Source: Abiotrophia defectiva ATCC 49176 (GTDB lineage Bacteria; Bacillota; Bacilli; Lactobacillales; Aerococcaceae). Taken from it: a DNA stretch of 64,000 nucleotides. The notes beneath the pieces were generated by a model, which saw only the letters and a list, made by a program, of their open reading frames with translations, ran no database searches and had not been told where the DNA came from. Location: the NCBI RefSeq assembly GCF_000160075.2, contig NZ_KI535341.1, forward strand, positions 1 to 64,000. The letters run 5' to 3'. Below, piece by piece: positions 30,840 through 39,257 of the stretch. A program made the position numbers and the translations under genes. Position 1 is the stretch's first letter. Each line of letters starts with the position of its first letter.

Positions 30840-31853
30840 TTAGTAGCCCCCGACCTTGCGAATGACTTTATAAACCTGGTTGGAAACCCAACGTCCTACT
30901 CGCGTATTCGCTGTTGTTAAGCGACCAAAGAACGCATAACGCAAGACTTTGAAGGCCTCAGGATTACGTTCCTGTAGGAAGTTCCAAAGGTCTTGGCGCT
31001 TAGCTATCGCTTCTGGTGTCCCAATACGATTGAGCAAGGCGCTAGAAATGCTGGTGACAATCTCCAAATGTTTAAGCAAATACTGGCGAATGCTAGGGTG
31101 TAGCGGCTGACTAAAGTCAACTGCTTCAATTAAAATTCGGTTAACTTTGAGTTGCTGGTCAATCCGCCCCATCATAACTCTTTCATTGACCGACTGGTCA
31201 TCGCGGCCAATCAGGTAACGATAGAAGTCGACATCCAGATAATAGAGGCGCTGAACATGCTGAATCGGTTGATAGACAAAGACATTATCTACATAGAAGG
31301 TGTGTTCTGGCAAATTAAGGCCACAATCTCTCAACAGTTGGGTCCGATATATCAATGAATGCATCATGAGATACTCGCCTACTGAGAATGGCTTGACTTC
31401 GTCCCAGCCAAAGAACTGATTTATAGGCAAATTACGCTCGTAGCGAACCGTTCGCTTAGCGCCTTCTTCTCCTTGCTCATAAACATAATTAGTCAAGAGA
31501 ACATCCACCTGGGTGTCCTCGGCTTCAAAATGCTCCAGAGTTGCCATGACCGCCACCAAAGCCGACTCATCCACCCAGTCGTCAGAGTCCACTACCTTGA
31601 AATATCGACCCGTCGCATGGGCTAGACCGGTATTAACCGCCCCACCATGCCCCTTGTTAGCCTGATGAATGGCCTTAACTTGGTCTGGGTAGCGACGCTG
31701 ATAGTCTTGAGCAATGGTCAAGGTTTCATCCTTAGAGCCATCATCAATGACCAAGATTTCAATCTGGTCGCCTGCCGGCAAGAGGGACTCAATAGCCCGC
31801 CCCATATAGGCTGCGGAATTATATGAGGGGATTGCCACAGTTAGTAATTTCAT
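30840..31853 (-). CDS. Glycosyltransferase family 2
   Basis: The 337-residue GT-A enzyme transfers a sugar from a nucleotide donor to a cell-surface polymer or lipid. The N-terminal strand TVAIPSYNSAAYM, the VIDDGSKDET loop, NKGHGGAVNTGL and the metal-binding FKVVDSDDWVD (the DxD-like motif) are all present. The C-terminal third is helical and carries no strong membrane helix. It starts 44 bp after tex and probably belongs to the same transcript as tex and the phosphatase. The acceptor is unknown. Wall or capsular polymer synthesis is the likely setting. A stem without a T run follows the stop. Confidence 0.85.
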   Translation of the reverse strand: MKLLTVAIPSYNSAAYMGRAIESLLPAGDQIEILVIDDGSKDETLTIAQDYQRRYPDQVKAIHQANKGHGGAVNTGLAHATGRYFKVVDSDDWVDESALVAVMATLEHFEAEDTQVDVLLTNYVYEQGEEGAKRTVRYERNLPINQFFGWDEVKPFSVGEYLMMHSLIYRTQLLRDCGLNLPEHTFYVDNVFVYQPIQHVQRLYYLDVDFYRYLIGRDDQSVNERVMMGRIDQQLKVNRILIEAVDFSQPLHPSIRQYLLKHLEIVTSISSALLNRIGTPEAIAKRQDLWNFLQERNPEAFKVLRYAFFGRLTTANTRVGRWVSNQVYKVIRKVGGY

Positions 31854-31897
31854 TAAGTATTCTACCTTTCTAGTCGAAACATTGAAGTCAATGGCGC

Positions 31898-34075
31898 CTA
31901 GCCTTGGGCAGGCTTCTTGAAGAGGCGCTTGAGGCCAATACGGCCTTTTTTCTTATCTAAGACAGTGACTTCAACTTCCAAGATATCCCCCACAGCTACC
32001 GCTTCTGAAGGATGCTTGATGAATTTCTTGGATAATTTGGAAATATGAATCAGGCCATCTTGCTTGACCCCGATATCCACAAAGGCACCGAAGTCGACCA
32101 CGTTGCGGACCACGCCTTGTAGTTGCATCCCAACTTCGAGATCGTCTAAGGACATGACATCTTCACGTAAAATCGGTGCTGGACCAGCGTCCCGGATATC
32201 ATGTAGGGGATGCTTGAGGCCCTCAATAATATCTACAATGGTTGCCTGGCCTACTTCTAGCTCCTGAGCCAGTTGGGCTGGTTTAAGGGCACTTAAGGCC
32301 TCCACAGCATGATCAGAGCCAATCGCGTCTAGAGCTATACCTGCACGGTCCAGAATCATACGCGCCACTGCGTAACTCTCTGGGTGAATGCCGGTCTGAT
32401 CAAGTGGATTTTTACCCCCGACAATCCGGAGGAAGCCAATGGCTTGCTCATAGGTTTTAGGCCCTAGGCGCTTAACATCCTTGATTTGTCGGCGGTCTTC
32501 AAAGCGACCTAACTCATCACGAAGGCTAATCAAGTTCTTAGCAGTCGTCGCGGTCAAACCCGATACGTGTTGCAAGAGGGAGACACTGGCTGTATTCACA
32601 TCCACACCCACTCGGTTAACAGTGGTATTGACCACAAAGTCTAGTTCCTCGGTCAATTGCTTTTGAGCCACATCGTGCTGATACTGCCCCACACCAATGG
32701 ACTTAGGATCTATCTTAATCAATTCAGCCAAAGGATCTTGCAGACGGCGAGCAATGGAAACCGCGCTCCGCTCTTCTACCTGATAATCCGGAAATTCTTG
32801 ACGGGCTAGTTCGCTAGCTGAATAGACCGAAGCTCCCGCCTCGTTCACAATCATATATTTAACCGGTTGGTCCAAGGTCTTAATGACTTGAGCTACGAAC
32901 TGCTCCGATTCTCGACTGGCCGTCCCATTCCCAATAGCAATGACTTCGACGCCATGAGCTTTAATCAAGTCCGCCAATTGGCCGCTAGCCGCTTGACGTT
33001 GGCGTTCACCTGCTGGTTTATGAGGGTAAATAACACCTTTATCTAAGACCTTACCGGTTTGGTTAACGACCGCTAGCTTACAGCCTGTACGGTAGGCAGG
33101 GTCCAAGCCCAGCACTGTCCGTCCCTTAAGAGGTGGCGTCAGGAGCAAATGCTTGAGGTTGTCACCAAAGACTTGGATGGCTTGCTTATCTGCCCGCTCA
33201 GTCGCTTCATTACGAAGTTCCCGTTCAATGGCTGGAAAGATGAAACGTTTGTAAGCATCTCGAATAGCCGCCTGCCCTAAGACACGCTTAGCTTCTGGGA
33301 GATTTTCAGCTAGGACATGCCGCTCCAAATAATTGAAGATTGGCGCTTCATCCACCTCAATAGATACGCTGATAACCTCTTCCTTCTCAGCTCGGTTGAG
33401 AGCTAAAGTCCGGTGCGCTGGTAGGTCGCTAAGTTTATTTTCGAAGTCATAATACATGGCGTAGACTTGGTTAGGGTCAGCCTCTTCCTTCTTAAGCTTG
33501 GTCTTGAGGATGGCATTATAACGCATGTATTTGCGGATAAATTCGCGGTAGGCAGCATTGTCTGACACCCATTGGGCCAGAATTTCATGGGCACCCGCTA
33601 GGGCAGCTGCCACATCCGAAACTTCTTCGTTAAGATAGCCAGCAGCGGTCTCTTCGACATCGCCTGCTTGCTCATTCAACAACCATTGAGCCAAAGGTTC
33701 CAAACCTTGTTCAATAGCCACCATGGCCTTAGTCCGACGCTTCTGCTTATAAGGTCGATAGAGATCTTCTACTTGCTGCAAGGTGCTAGCCGCTTCGATT
33801 TGCCCAGCTAGTTCTGGAGTCAGTTTTTCTTGCTCATCAATCAGACGCTTAACTTCTTCCTTACGCTCAGCCAATTGCGTGACATAACGATAGCGGGTCT
33901 CAATCTCGTGGATTTGGACTTCATCTAGGGCGCCTGTTTTTTCCTTACGATAGCGCGCAATAAAAGGAATGGTGTTACCTTCGGCCAAGAGCTCTAAGAC
34001 AACACTGACCTTATCAACCGGCAACTTAAGTTCCTTAGCTACTTCTTGTACTTCATGTGTTAATGTTACTGTCAT
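31898..34075 (-). CDS. tex: Tex family RNA-binding transcription accessory protein
   Basis: The 725-residue Tex protein binds RNA or DNA and affects transcription and ribosome function. Domains in order: N-terminal helical HtH-like region with IPFIARYRKEKTGALDE (about 35-55), YqgF-like RNase H fold (VLGLDPAYRTGCKLAV at about 325), helix-hairpin-helix repeats (about 480-560), and a C-terminal S1 domain (GMQLQGVVRNVVDFGAFVDIG, in parts, about 645-715). Length is normal. It starts three bases after the phosphatase stop, behind AAAGGTGG, so the two are coupled. Confidence 0.94.
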   Translation of the reverse strand: MTVTLTHEVQEVAKELKLPVDKVSVVLELLAEGNTIPFIARYRKEKTGALDEVQIHEIETRYRYVTQLAERKEEVKRLIDEQEKLTPELAGQIEAASTLQQVEDLYRPYKQKRRTKAMVAIEQGLEPLAQWLLNEQAGDVEETAAGYLNEEVSDVAAALAGAHEILAQWVSDNAAYREFIRKYMRYNAILKTKLKKEEADPNQVYAMYYDFENKLSDLPAHRTLALNRAEKEEVISVSIEVDEAPIFNYLERHVLAENLPEAKRVLGQAAIRDAYKRFIFPAIERELRNEATERADKQAIQVFGDNLKHLLLTPPLKGRTVLGLDPAYRTGCKLAVVNQTGKVLDKGVIYPHKPAGERQRQAASGQLADLIKAHGVEVIAIGNGTASRESEQFVAQVIKTLDQPVKYMIVNEAGASVYSASELARQEFPDYQVEERSAVSIARRLQDPLAELIKIDPKSIGVGQYQHDVAQKQLTEELDFVVNTTVNRVGVDVNTASVSLLQHVSGLTATTAKNLISLRDELGRFEDRRQIKDVKRLGPKTYEQAIGFLRIVGGKNPLDQTGIHPESYAVARMILDRAGIALDAIGSDHAVEALSALKPAQLAQELEVGQATIVDIIEGLKHPLHDIRDAGPAPILREDVMSLDDLEVGMQLQGVVRNVVDFGAFVDIGVKQDGLIHISKLSKKFIKHPSEAVAVGDILEVEVTVLDKKKGRIGLKRLFKKPAQG

Positions 34076-34078
34076 GAT

Positions 34079-34819
34079 TTAATCGTCCACCTTTGGTGCG
34101 TCCGAAGGAACGCAGAATGTTTCGAGAATGGTCTCGTGATTGATTCGGACAGCCAATAGATGGCCACCGTATACCGCACCGCCATCAATGCCAATCAAAT
34201 CACCCTCACGATGCCAAACATGATGAGTCTGGCCATCGTCATTCAGCCGGCCAATTGGGGTGTGGCCGAAGATAATTGGCCGTCCAGTCTTATTAGGCAG
34301 CGTATGGAAGGGTTCGCGAATCCAGACAAAATCGCGACGAGAAGAATCTTGCCACTGGTCGACTTCCGGATTAACCCCAGCATGTACAATGATGAAGTTG
34401 CCAAATTCTGTATAGAGGGGCAGGCTCTCCAACCAGGCTTGTAGCCACGGCTGAGTCTCCTTCAAGCAGTCAGACAGCAGCTGGCCAGATTGGTCTTCTA
34501 GCCTACTAGGCGTCGTCTCCAAAAATTCTGAGATGGTGGTCAAACCACCGTTACGTTTATAACGTCCAAAGTAGTTTTCTGGGTCCGTCAAGGTCTCCAA
34601 TAACATATCCTCATGGTTACCACAGAGACAGATAGCGCCATGACTGGCTTGAAGCTCCCTTACTTTTTCAACCGTGGCCTTCGAATTCGGTCCTCGGTCA
34701 ATCAAGTCTCCCACAAAGATTAGTTGTTGATCTTCTGGGCGCCAATGGGTCAATAGTTCTTCCAAAAGATGGTACATACCATGGATATCCCCGATAACAA
34801 ATGCTTCCTGCTTGGTCAA
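34079..34819 (-). CDS. PPP-family metallophosphatase (PrpE/ApaH-like)
   Basis: The protein has the full two-metal phosphoesterase set: GDIHG near residue 10, GDLIDRGP, GNHED and later FGHTPIG. These fit the PPP family, which includes protein Ser/Thr phosphatases and diadenosine tetraphosphatases. Substrate cannot be decided. The start is placed at a TTG at 34819, eight bases after a perfect AAGGAGG. The upstream ATG at 34843 has no ribosome site and lies only about two bases after the probable transcription start, since TATAAT is at 34852-34857. With TTG the protein has 246 residues. It is followed by tex and a glycosyltransferase. Confidence 0.85.
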   Translation of the reverse strand: MTKQEAFVIGDIHGMYHLLEELLTHWRPEDQQLIFVGDLIDRGPNSKATVEKVRELQASHGAICLCGNHEDMLLETLTDPENYFGRYKRNGGLTTISEFLETTPSRLEDQSGQLLSDCLKETQPWLQAWLESLPLYTEFGNFIIVHAGVNPEVDQWQDSSRRDFVWIREPFHTLPNKTGRPIIFGHTPIGRLNDDGQTHHVWHREGDLIGIDGGAVYGGHLLAVRINHETILETFCVPSDAPKVDD

Positions 34820-34851
34820 GGCTATCGCCTCCTTCTCATTCAATCTTCTTC

Positions 34852-34857
34852 ATTATA
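34852..34857 (-). promoter_or_regulatory. -10 element of the phosphatase-tex operon
   Basis: TATAAT on the minus strand. The -35 is weak. Its position favours the TTG start at 34819. Confidence 0.5.
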
Positions 34858-34965
34858 GCATAAAAGCCTTTAAAACACGATATCTAGCCCTGAAGCTCCT
34901 CGTTTATCAGACATTTTGTTACGAATTCTACACATTTTCATTCCACCCATCCTTGCAGTGTTCAA

Positions 34966-34978
34966 AAACACGAACATT
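34966..34978 (+). promoter_or_regulatory. PurBox-like site in front of the purine permease
   Basis: aaacacgaacatt matches 11 of 13 positions of the lactococcal PurBox (AWWWCCGAACWWT). The likely -10 is TATACT at 35036-35041, giving a start near 35048 and the box at about -76, the position known for activation by PurR in Lactococcus. No guanine or xanthine riboswitch is visible in the leader. Confidence 0.6.
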
Positions 34979-35082
34979 CAATTTTTTTTGAAGGCAAATC
35001 CTCTTAGAACTAGTTTTATCTGCCACTGTCTATGCTATACTCAATTCTGTTCTATTAATCCAAACATTAGGAGGCTATTATT

Positions 35083-36540
35083 TTGGAACGTTTTTTCAAA
35101 TTACGTGACCATGGAACAACCGTGGTAACTGAATTTATTGCAGGGATTACGACCTTCCTTGCCATGGCATATATTGTCTTTGTCAACCCGTCAATTCTGT
35201 CTCAAACCGGCATGCCTAGCCAGGCCGTCTTTCTCGCTACACTTTTTGCGGCAGCTAGCTCGACATTGGTGATGGGCCTTTTCGCTAATGTCCCTTACGC
35301 CTTGGCTCCAGGTATGGGCCTTAATGCCTTTTTCACCTTCACCGTCTGCTTCGGTCTAGGTTTCACTTGGCAAGAAGCCTTAGCCATGGTTTTCCTCTGC
35401 GGTGTCTTCAACATCCTGATTACCGTCACTAAAATCCGTAAGCTCTTAATTGTTTCCATCCCAGAATCCCTACAACATGCTATTTCTGCTGGTATTGGGG
35501 TCTTCATCGCCTACATCGGGGTGAAGAATGCAGGCTTCTTAAACTTTACAGCCTCTGGTTCTAGCATTCTTTCCGTTAATGGCGGTCCAGCTAGCGCTAC
35601 CCAATATGCTGGCGGGGTTACTAATGTCGTAGCTGATTCCGGTATCGTCCCAGCCTTGGTCAACTTCACTCAGCCATCTGCTATTCTCGCTTTGATTGGC
35701 TTAGCTATCACTATTATCCTCATGGTCCGTCAAGTCAAAGGTGCCCTTCTCTTAGGGATTGTGATTACTACCGCCTTAGCCTTCCCAATGGGCTTAATTG
35801 ACCTATCCAGTGCTAACCTAACACAAAATTCTCTTGGCAATGCCTTTGGGGAACTTGGCCAAACCTTCTTAGTTATCTTCCGTCCAGAAGGTCTTCCAGC
35901 TCTCTTCGCAGACTGGAGCCGTCTTCCATTAGTGTTGATGACTATCTTCGCCTTCAGTCTTTCTGATGTCTTCGACACCATCGGGACTTTCGTGGGAACT
36001 GGCCGTCGGACTGGCATCTTCTCCGCTGAAGATGAATTAGCCTTACAAAACAGCTCAGGCTTCAGCTCCAAAATGGACAAGGCCCTCTTTGGGGATTCAA
36101 TCGGGACTTTGATTGGCGCCCTCTTCGGGACCTCTAACACCACCACCTATGTGGAATCTGCCGCAGGGATTGGTGTTGGGGGCCGAACTGGTCTTACTTC
36201 TGTTGTCACAGCCTTGCTATTCCTAGCAACCATGTTTATTGCACCTTTTGTCAGCCTAGTTCCATCTGTGGCCACTGCACCAGCCCTCATCATTGTTGGT
36301 GTCCTCATGATGGCTTCCTTCAGTGACCTCAACTGGACTGATTTTGCCGAGGCAGTGCCTGCCTTCTTCTCTTCCATCTTCATGGGCTTCTCCTACTCTA
36401 TCTCTTACGGGATTGCAGCTGGTTTTATTACCTACGCTATCGTGAAAGTAACGCAAGGCAAGGCCAAGGAAATCCACGCCCTCTTGTGGGTCTCCATCGC
36501 CCTCTTCGTACTTAACTTCATTATTTTAGCTGTTATCTAA
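35083..36540 (+). CDS. NCS2-family hypoxanthine/guanine permease (PbuG/AzgA type)
   Basis: The 485-residue membrane protein imports purine bases, most likely guanine, hypoxanthine or adenine. The AzgA/PbuG signature begins right after the N-terminus (TEFIAGITTFLAMAYIVFV-like helix 1 with NPSILS), continues with APGMGLNAFF, and has IFAFSLSDVFDTIGT in helix 8 and FGTSNTTTYVESAAGIG in helix 10. These are substrate-contact segments of the family. About 12-14 helices are visible. The start is a TTG at 35083, nine bases after AGGAGG. The PurBox-like site upstream suggests induction in purine shortage. Confidence 0.9.
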   Translation: MERFFKLRDHGTTVVTEFIAGITTFLAMAYIVFVNPSILSQTGMPSQAVFLATLFAAASSTLVMGLFANVPYALAPGMGLNAFFTFTVCFGLGFTWQEALAMVFLCGVFNILITVTKIRKLLIVSIPESLQHAISAGIGVFIAYIGVKNAGFLNFTASGSSILSVNGGPASATQYAGGVTNVVADSGIVPALVNFTQPSAILALIGLAITIILMVRQVKGALLLGIVITTALAFPMGLIDLSSANLTQNSLGNAFGELGQTFLVIFRPEGLPALFADWSRLPLVLMTIFAFSLSDVFDTIGTFVGTGRRTGIFSAEDELALQNSSGFSSKMDKALFGDSIGTLIGALFGTSNTTTYVESAAGIGVGGRTGLTSVVTALLFLATMFIAPFVSLVPSVATAPALIIVGVLMMASFSDLNWTDFAEAVPAFFSSIFMGFSYSISYGIAAGFITYAIVKVTQGKAKEIHALLWVSIALFVLNFIILAVI

Positions 36541-36555
36541 TAGCAGCTAATCACT

Positions 36556-36582
36556 AGCAGAGACTCTGTCTCTGCTTTTTTG
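36556..36582 (+). terminator. Terminator of the purine permease gene
   Basis: AGCAGAGA and TCTCTGCT pair and are followed by TTTTTTGC. Confidence 0.85.
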
Positions 36583-36720
36583 CTATAATCAAAACCGCCC
36601 GTGACAACGGGCGGTTTGCTCTGCGGCTGGAAGCCTATGCTACCGGCCACGGCCTAAAGGCCTACTGAATCGGTTTCCCTCCTGCACCACTTTCCCTCGC
36701 TAGCTCTCAAAGAGCTCCAC

Positions 36721-37194
36721 TTACTTTCTCCGATACTTTTCTCCCGTGAAAGGATCTGTCACTTCGAACAAACTCAGTTGTTCTGCTACCTGGTCCTCAC
36801 GAACTTGATTCCGAATGTATTCTTCTATCTTCTCCTTGTTTCGGCCTACTGTATCCACGAAGTAGCCTCGACACCAAAACTTGCGGTTCCCATAACGGTA
36901 CTTTAAATTGGCGTATCGATCAAATATCATCAGACTACTTTTTCCTTTCAGATACCCCATAAAGCTTGAAACACTTAGTTTTGGTGGGATACTGACTAAC
37001 ATATGAACGTGGTCTTTGCAGGCATTTGCTTCATGGATAATGACGCCCTTACGCTCGCATAATTCACGGATAATTCTGCCAATCGTTGCCTTGTACTTCC
37101 CATATATGATTTGCCGTCGATACTTAGGCGCGAACACGATATGATACTTACAATTCCAACTTGTGTGTGCTAAACTATCATTGTCCTTTTTCAT
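36721..37194 (-). CDS. tnpA: IS200-type transposase (HUH/Y1)
   Basis: The 157-residue Y1 transposase appears intact. It has the HUH metal motif (His62-x-His64 in CKDHVHML) and the catalytic Tyr126 in IEEYIRNQ. The start WNCKYHIVFAPKYRR is typical of the family. It cuts single-stranded ends near the subterminal hairpins. The ATG follows AGGGAGG, which is masked by pairing with an upstream segment (see 37201-37260). Confidence 0.93.
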   Translation of the reverse strand: MKKDNDSLAHTSWNCKYHIVFAPKYRRQIIYGKYKATIGRIIRELCERKGVIIHEANACKDHVHMLVSIPPKLSVSSFMGYLKGKSSLMIFDRYANLKYRYGNRKFWCRGYFVDTVGRNKEKIEEYIRNQVREDQVAEQLSLFEVTDPFTGEKYRRK

Positions 37195-37200
37195 AAGGAT

Positions 37201-37260
37201 ACCTCCCTGGTTCTTTTTGTGTGGTCGGGAAACCTACACTAAGTTTACCACTTGGGAGGT
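37201..37260 (-). promoter_or_regulatory. Leader hairpin masking the tnpA ribosome site
   Basis: On the minus strand ACCTCCC (37260-37254) pairs with the ribosome site GGGAGGT (37207-37201), with additional TGG/CCA pairs beside a bulge. This agrees with the known translational control of IS200 transposases. Confidence 0.65.
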
Positions 37261-37323
37261 CTTTTTGCTTACCTCGCTGTAAGCTCTCCGGAACCACCAG
37301 CATTGCTGGTGGTTTTCTCCATA

Positions 37324-37352
37324 CAAAAAAAACTGAGACCTACGGTCTCAGT
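37324..37352 (-). terminator. Terminator of the 5'-nucleotidase gene
   Basis: On the minus strand ACTGAGACC-gta-GGTCTCAGT is followed by eight T. Confidence 0.88.
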
Positions 37353-37361
37353 CGCTTATGC

Positions 37362-38915
37362 TTATTGTAACCAAGTAAAGTGCTGGTAATGGCTATTGAT
37401 TTGCTCCCAATCTTCCGGGCCAAAATGAGCCAGAGCCTCTTTCATTAAAGTGGCTAAATCGGTCTTCGACAAGGTCTTCATTTGGTCGCTTGAGAACATA
37501 TGATAGTCGCCCCCACCGCAGGCGCGGTATTGTGTCAGAGCTAGGGTATAAGTAGCATCTAAGTCCAGCTCTTGGCCCTTGCGCTCATCCACGATACTTA
37601 CCACCCGTTGCCCTACCGGCTGAGTCAAATCTACTGTGGTCATCAAGCCACTGAAAACATCAAAGTTATAATGCTTAGGCTTAGGTGCAATGTAACTTGG
37701 ATTAATGGCCTTACGCCCATCCTGGTCTAGCACTAGATAGTTGAGATCAAACTCCAAGGCATCCTTGATTGTCTGACCACTTACCTCAACAGTCGCAATT
37801 AAATTATAGTAGGGATAACTAGCTAGCAGAATTTCATTGGTAATAGGCCCATGGAAATCTTTAAAGGCCTCATTAACTAGGGCAATGGCGCTAAAGTCAG
37901 CCCCTGTTTCCCGCAATTGCAATTGGTTAAGGAACTCAATATAAGGATGCCCGTAGATACGTGCTTCAAAAGCATCCTGAGTAACAGGTAAAAGAGGCGC
38001 CTCTCCTAGGACCTGATTCAACCAAGCCGCCCCTTGGCTAAGCTCTGGCTCCATGACCTCGCGTACCGCCCGACTTGGGCTAGTTTGGCTGGTTTCGTGC
38101 AAGCTCGCTTGACCAGAAACAACTCGATGGTCTTGATCCAAGTCTAAAGTAACTTCTGCTACATACTGGCCAGCAAAGCCTGGTTGCACTACCCAAGTCT
38201 GTCCTACTTGTTGGCAAATCAAACGGTGTTGGTGGCCTGTTAAGAGCACATCAAGGCCGGGAATCCCTTGCAGCATCTCAGCCCCGCGGTTTTCGCCCGT
38301 CAACGCTTCTAGGGGCTCGAAACTATCCAAATCCCGTTCAAAACCACCATGATAAGCCAAGATTAAGACATCTACCTGAGATCTGATTTGCTCAGCATAT
38401 TTCTTGGCCACTTGATAGGCATCGAGGAAGGCTAGCCCCTCATAATGCGCTGGCAATTCCCAGTGAGGAATATACTCAGTTGTCACTCCAATAATCCCAA
38501 TCCGGATGCCGTCACGTTCAGTAATGACATAAGGCTGACCGAGTGCTGGTTGCCCTGTCTCCCGCCAGACAATATTGGCACACAGAATGGGTGCCTCTAG
38601 TTTTTTCAGGATATTATCGCGATAGTCTTGGCCGAAGTTGAATTCGTGATTACCAATTAACTGATAGTCGTAGCCGATTTTATTCATAGCACGAGCAAAG
38701 ACGCTCCCGTCTCCCACTTCCTGCTTGCAGTAAGTAGCGAAGGAAGAACCCTGTATAAAGTCTCCTAAATCAATCGTTAGGACAGGATGTTTAGCCTCTT
38801 CTTTCAATTTTTCAATAGTTGCTGCTGTGTTGAGCAATGAGCGCTCAGCATTTTCTGGTGCTTTGAGCCAGAAACCATGTGTGTCACTGGTCATCAAGAT
38901 GGATAATTGCTGCAT
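37362..38915 (-). CDS. Cytosolic 5'-nucleotidase/cyclic phosphodiesterase family protein (YunD-like)
   Basis: The 517-residue protein combines an N-terminal calcineurin-like metallophosphatase domain with a C-terminal 5_nucleotid_C domain. The first shows TSDTHGFW (residues 8-15), DLGDFIQGS, GNHEFNFG and TGHQHR as metal ligands. The second is at about 310-480 and includes the base-stacking region. There is no signal peptide, unlike surface 5'-nucleotidases, so it acts inside the cell, probably on nucleotides or nucleotide sugars. The start at 38915 follows AAGGAGG. The much longer ORF to 39152 runs through the terminator of the leader and is rejected. The leader RNA at 38993-39123 probably controls its transcription. 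Confidence 0.88.
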   Translation of the reverse strand: MQQLSILMTSDTHGFWLKAPENAERSLLNTAATIEKLKEEAKHPVLTIDLGDFIQGSSFATYCKQEVGDGSVFARAMNKIGYDYQLIGNHEFNFGQDYRDNILKKLEAPILCANIVWRETGQPALGQPYVITERDGIRIGIIGVTTEYIPHWELPAHYEGLAFLDAYQVAKKYAEQIRSQVDVLILAYHGGFERDLDSFEPLEALTGENRGAEMLQGIPGLDVLLTGHQHRLICQQVGQTWVVQPGFAGQYVAEVTLDLDQDHRVVSGQASLHETSQTSPSRAVREVMEPELSQGAAWLNQVLGEAPLLPVTQDAFEARIYGHPYIEFLNQLQLRETGADFSAIALVNEAFKDFHGPITNEILLASYPYYNLIATVEVSGQTIKDALEFDLNYLVLDQDGRKAINPSYIAPKPKHYNFDVFSGLMTTVDLTQPVGQRVVSIVDERKGQELDLDATYTLALTQYRACGGGDYHMFSSDQMKTLSKTDLATLMKEALAHFGPEDWEQINSHYQHFTWLQ

Positions 38916-38992
38916 AGTTTGCCTCCTTAGTCTTAGCCTTCCTATTATACAGCATCCCGCCACCCCTCTCAAGTAGCGCAATAAAGTCAAAA

Positions 38993-39123
38993 TAAAAAAA
39001 GGAAAAGACCAAGAGGTCTCCAGCCCCTCAAGGTCTTTTCCCAAGTCAGTCAAGAAAACGAGCGATGCCTTACCCCCACGTAAGGTCGCACCATTTTCCG
39101 GCAGTGCACTCCTTGCATTGCCT
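38993..39123 (-). ncRNA. Riboswitch-like leader RNA with terminator, upstream of the 5'-nucleotidase gene
   Basis: The RNA would start near 39123. It folds first into GGC-TGCA-aggag-TGCA-GCC, then into a long hairpin in which GAAAA (39098-39094), GCGA and CCTTAC pair with GTAAGG, TCGC and TTTTC (39058-39054). A strong terminator follows: GGAAAAGACC and GAGG pair with CCTC and GGTCTTTTCC, ending in TTTTTTT, about 80 nt before the start codon. The TTTTC strand can pair instead with the identical GAAAA in the terminator's left arm (39040-39036). That gives mutually exclusive folds. I recognise none of the common riboswitch cores in it. The ligand is unknown. Confidence 0.6.
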
Positions 39124-39129
39124 AAGTCT

Positions 39130-39158
39130 ATCATACAGCACTTGATTGGCAATGAAAA
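39130..39158 (-). promoter_or_regulatory. Promoter of the nucleotidase leader
   Basis: On the minus strand, TTTTCA and TATGAT are separated by 17 bp. Confidence 0.6.
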
Positions 39159-39257
39159 GGCTTATAGACGGTCTGTAGATGAAGCTTAACACTTCTGACA
39201 TCTGCCCTTTATTTGATTGCAAATATTACACTCTTGTAACATTTGCCTAGACCAATC

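Larger units (their letters stand above)
36592..37316 (-). mobile_element. IS200-type (IS200/IS605 family) insertion sequence, about 0.72 kb
   Basis: The element has a single TnpA gene and no TnpB. It is bounded by subterminal hairpins instead of inverted repeats: AAACCGCCCGT-gaca-ACGGGCGGTTT at 36593-36618, and AACCACCAGC-att-GCTGGTGGTT at 37292-37314. Size and structure fit the IS200 group, which moves as single-stranded circles. Exact ends cannot be fixed by eye. The insertion separates the permease from the nucleotidase gene. Confidence 0.8.

Noticed and set aside
34880-35080. Purine riboswitch expected before the purine permease
   Set aside because: None of the conserved guanine/adenine aptamer segments is present. 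A PurBox-like site is seen instead.
38916-39152. N-terminal extension of the 5'-nucleotidase
   Set aside because: The frame is open, but it would run through the leader's hairpins and terminator and lacks a ribosome site. AAGGAGG marks the ATG at 38915.
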